Of a DNA stretch of 64,000 bases, positions 62,382 through 64,000 are shown in pieces. Under the pieces are notes generated by a model that was given only the letters and a program-made list of their open reading frames with translations, searched no databases and had not been told where the DNA came from. The stretch comes from CAWBRY01 sp963791295 (lineage in GTDB: Bacteria > Bacteroidota > Bacteroidia > Chitinophagales > Chitinophagaceae). The first letter of the stretch is position 1; the number at the start of each line of letters is the position of its first letter. The stretch spans positions 1,488,001 through 1,552,000 of the forward strand of contig CAWBRY010000001.1 in NCBI GenBank assembly GCA_963791295.1. The letters run 5' to 3'. A program made the translations under genes and the position numbers.

Positions 62382-62654
62382 ATGATAACGAACTTTATCA
62401 AAGCCGTAACCTTTACCCGGGTCATCAAAGCCGGTGGCCGCCTTCGTGAATTTAACTTCAGAAAATTCAAAAAAGAGGACCAGGAACTGTTCACCGTCGA
62501 CACAGTCGATAATCGCGGCGACCGGATCCTTTTCCGTATGCAAAAAAGTGATAACAACCACTGGAGCATCGCTCAGCTGGTACCCCCGGTATGGATCCAG
62601 GAAAATGAGACCTTGCTGGATGAGGCCATTGAGACTGAGCTGCAAAAGGCCTAA
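62382..62654 (+). CDS. Small conserved hypothetical protein (90 aa)
   Basis: A soluble 90-residue protein: MITNFIKAVTFTRVIKAGG, FNFRKFKKEDQELFTVDTVDNRGDRI, FRMQKSDNNHWSIAQ, then LPP-like VPPVWIQENETLLDEAIE. The mix of strands and a final helix looks like a compact domain. I recall similar short proteins in Chitinophagaceae but no function. Standing alone, codon use like its neighbours. Confidence 0.7.
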   Translation: MITNFIKAVTFTRVIKAGGRLREFNFRKFKKEDQELFTVDTVDNRGDRILFRMQKSDNNHWSIAQLVPPVWIQENETLLDEAIETELQKA

Positions 62655-62779
62655 TCTTTCTAAATTCCCCCAGCGAGGGGGTTGATGCGGCCCCTTGGGG
62701 AAATATGATCTATGTTTGTGCCCATTCCTCACTAAATGACTTTATCAGTGAGTTTCTCTAAATCATAAATGGGTCAAAG

Positions 62780-64000
62780 ATGAGAAAAATATTTCTTCTG
62801 GTCGCGACATTTAGCGCTATCCATTTCTCCTCTTGCGAGCAGTCAAGCGACAAGATCGATACGTTGATCACTGCCTATGCTAAAATGCATAAGTTCAATG
62901 GATGTGTGCTTGTCGCAAAAAATGGAAAGATATTACTTAACAAAGGTTATGGTTACCGCAATGCCGAAGATAAGATAGCTAATGATGAGCAATCCATATT
63001 CCAGATCGGCTCTATCACTAAACAGTTTACAACAGCCATTATTCTGAAACTCCAGGAGGAAAAAAAGCTGAGCATATCTGATAAGCTCAGCAAATATTTT
63101 CCCGACTATGCTAAAGGCGACAGCATTACTCTCGAAGAGCTAATGTTGCATACATCCGGCATCTATAGCTATACCAATGACGGGAACTTTATGGAAAGCC
63201 AGGTTTCCATACCGCACAACCGGGAATCGATGATGGCTTTATTTAAAGATAAGCCACTGGATTTTTCACCGGGCACTGACTGGAACTACTCCAATAGCGG
63301 CTACTCTCTCCTCGGCTATATTATCGAACAGGTGACCAAAAAGCCTTATGAAGATGTTGTACGCCACTATATTTTTTCTCCTTTACAAATGACTCATAGC
63401 GGTTTTGATTTTACCAATTTGAAGAGCAAGGAAAAGACGAAGGGCTATTTCAAGCTGGATGATAAAACAGCAATCGCTGCCCCGATAGTTGATTCTACTG
63501 TCTCTTTTTCGGCCGGAGCTATCTATTCTACTACCGGCGATCTATATAGATGGCACCAGGCATTGGAAAAAAGCACAATCCTTTCCAAAGAACAGCAGGA
63601 AAAAGCATATACGCCGGTCAAGATGCACTATGGCTATGGCTGGGCAATAGACAGCTTATATGGAAAAAGGAAAGTCGCGCATAGTGGCGGTATACACGGT
63701 TTCTCAAGTAACCTGGCCAGAATACCTGAGGATGATGTCTGTATAGTTCTTCTTAGCAATGGATCCAGCCGCCAGTTGGAAGATATTACCAGAAACATTT
63801 TTGCAATCCTCTATAACAAGGAGTATGAAATCCCAAAAGAAAGAGTAGCGATCAAAGTACCCGAAGAAATATTAAAGCAGTACATCGGCGAATACGCAAT
63901 AAAACCAGGCCTAAATGTTACGATGAGTGTAGTCGATGGGCAATTGATAGCCGCGCCTACTGGTCAGCCAACAGCAATTATGTACGGCGAAAAGGAGGAT
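62780..64000 (+). CDS. Beta-lactamase-family serine hydrolase, 3' end outside window
   Basis: An exported protein of at least 407 residues, open to the window edge. Signal peptide with lipobox-like SSC (Cys19). The penicillin-binding-like domain has FQIGSITKQFTTAI (SxxK, nucleophile Ser near 77), YSNSGYSLLGYII (Y-x-N, near 172-184) and KVAHSGGIHGFSS (HSGG, in place of KTG). The class C-like layout is typical of D-aminopeptidases, esterases and putative regulators rather than true beta-lactamases. A C-terminal DUF3471-like region starts near EEILKQYIGEYAIKPG. Confidence 0.88.
   Translation, partial: MRKIFLLVATFSAIHFSSCEQSSDKIDTLITAYAKMHKFNGCVLVAKNGKILLNKGYGYRNAEDKIANDEQSIFQIGSITKQFTTAIILKLQEEKKLSISDKLSKYFPDYAKGDSITLEELMLHTSGIYSYTNDGNFMESQVSIPHNRESMMALFKDKPLDFSPGTDWNYSNSGYSLLGYIIEQVTKKPYEDVVRHYIFSPLQMTHSGFDFTNLKSKEKTKGYFKLDDKTAIAAPIVDSTVSFSAGAIYSTTGDLYRWHQALEKSTILSKEQQEKAYTPVKMHYGYGWAIDSLYGKRKVAHSGGIHGFSSNLARIPEDDVCIVLLSNGSSRQLEDITRNIFAILYNKEYEIPKERVAIKVPEEILKQYIGEYAIKPGLNVTMSVVDGQLIAAPTGQPTAIMYGEKED

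Noticed and set aside
62666..62700. GC-rich hairpins CCCCCAGCGAGGGGG and CCCCTTGGGG after the 90-residue gene
   Set aside because: Short stems without a following T-tract; not a convincing intrinsic terminator.

Overview
The window comes from a member of the Bacteroidota, most probably the Chitinophagaceae or a close relative. The evidence is the Bacteroidota -7 promoter motif TAnnTTTG in front of many genes, a type IX secretion C-terminal sorting domain, DUF4954 next to glmS, an OmpA protein with thrombospondin type 3 repeats, 'HAHT..KKW.HYFWEF' membrane proteins, and a DAHP synthase fused to chorismate mutase inside a Phe/Tyr operon. This is mainly core chromosome; I see no insertion sequence, prophage, rRNA or CRISPR array.

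Layout. 0-1 kb: decayed histidine kinase. 1-6.6 kb: large GAF-domain protein, then the ribosome-assembly GTPases era and der and a small secreted protein, closed by a strong terminator. 6.7-12.2 kb (minus strand): DUF4954, glmS and mgtE, all broken by small indels. 12.3-23.3 kb: SET protein, HGSNAT-like acyltransferase, CHRD lipoprotein, mutS, CotH/T9SS protein, trmH-like, ubiA-like, ruvX, def, rluA-type synthase, lipB. 23.4-28 kb: secreted protein, ACC deaminase-like enzyme, nucleotidyltransferase, and an ECF sigma factor overlapping a membrane-anchored trypsin-like protease. 28-30 kb: lipoprotein and DEAD-box helicase with a structured terminator region between them. 30-37.8 kb: aromatic amino acid operon pheA - aminotransferase - tyrA - DAHPS/CM - aroB - aroA - aroC. 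37.9-48 kb: L,D-transpeptidase, OmpA/TSP3 protein, a very large surface protein with HExxH motif and propeller, PAP2 phosphatase, valS. 48-51.3 kb: response regulator, esterase, aat, clpS, VOC protein, tRNA-Val(TAC). 51.4-54.4 kb: accessory-looking stretch with a three-Cys (Gp37/Gp68-like) gene plus TcmP-like partner and an odd secreted protein. 54.6-64 kb: membrane protein, DUF1080 lipoprotein, frameshifted PQQ-dependent dehydrogenase with a cytochrome c domain, DoxX-like protein, frameshifted tag, tRNA-Val(GAC), epoxide hydrolase, PepSY-like protein, small conserved protein and the 5' part of a beta-lactamase-family serine hydrolase.

The most striking element is the leader of the aromatic operon (about 29973-30154). 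A well-formed Bacteroidota promoter is followed almost at once by a 29-codon leader peptide with eight consecutive aromatic codons (FYFYFFYF). Four RNA segments can then form mutually exclusive 1:2, 2:3 and 3:4 hairpins, the last being an intrinsic terminator. This is the architecture of ribosome-mediated attenuation driven by Phe and Tyr supply, controlling seven downstream genes. A second terminator with a competing upstream pairing lies before the DEAD-box helicase.

A quality warning applies: indels that break otherwise well-conserved reading frames are concentrated at 0-1, 6.7-12.2 and 55.9-59.9 kb and I found none in the long genes between 12.3 and 55 kb. Because glmS is usually essential and the protein sequence continues cleanly in another frame, many of these may be consensus errors rather than true pseudogenes.
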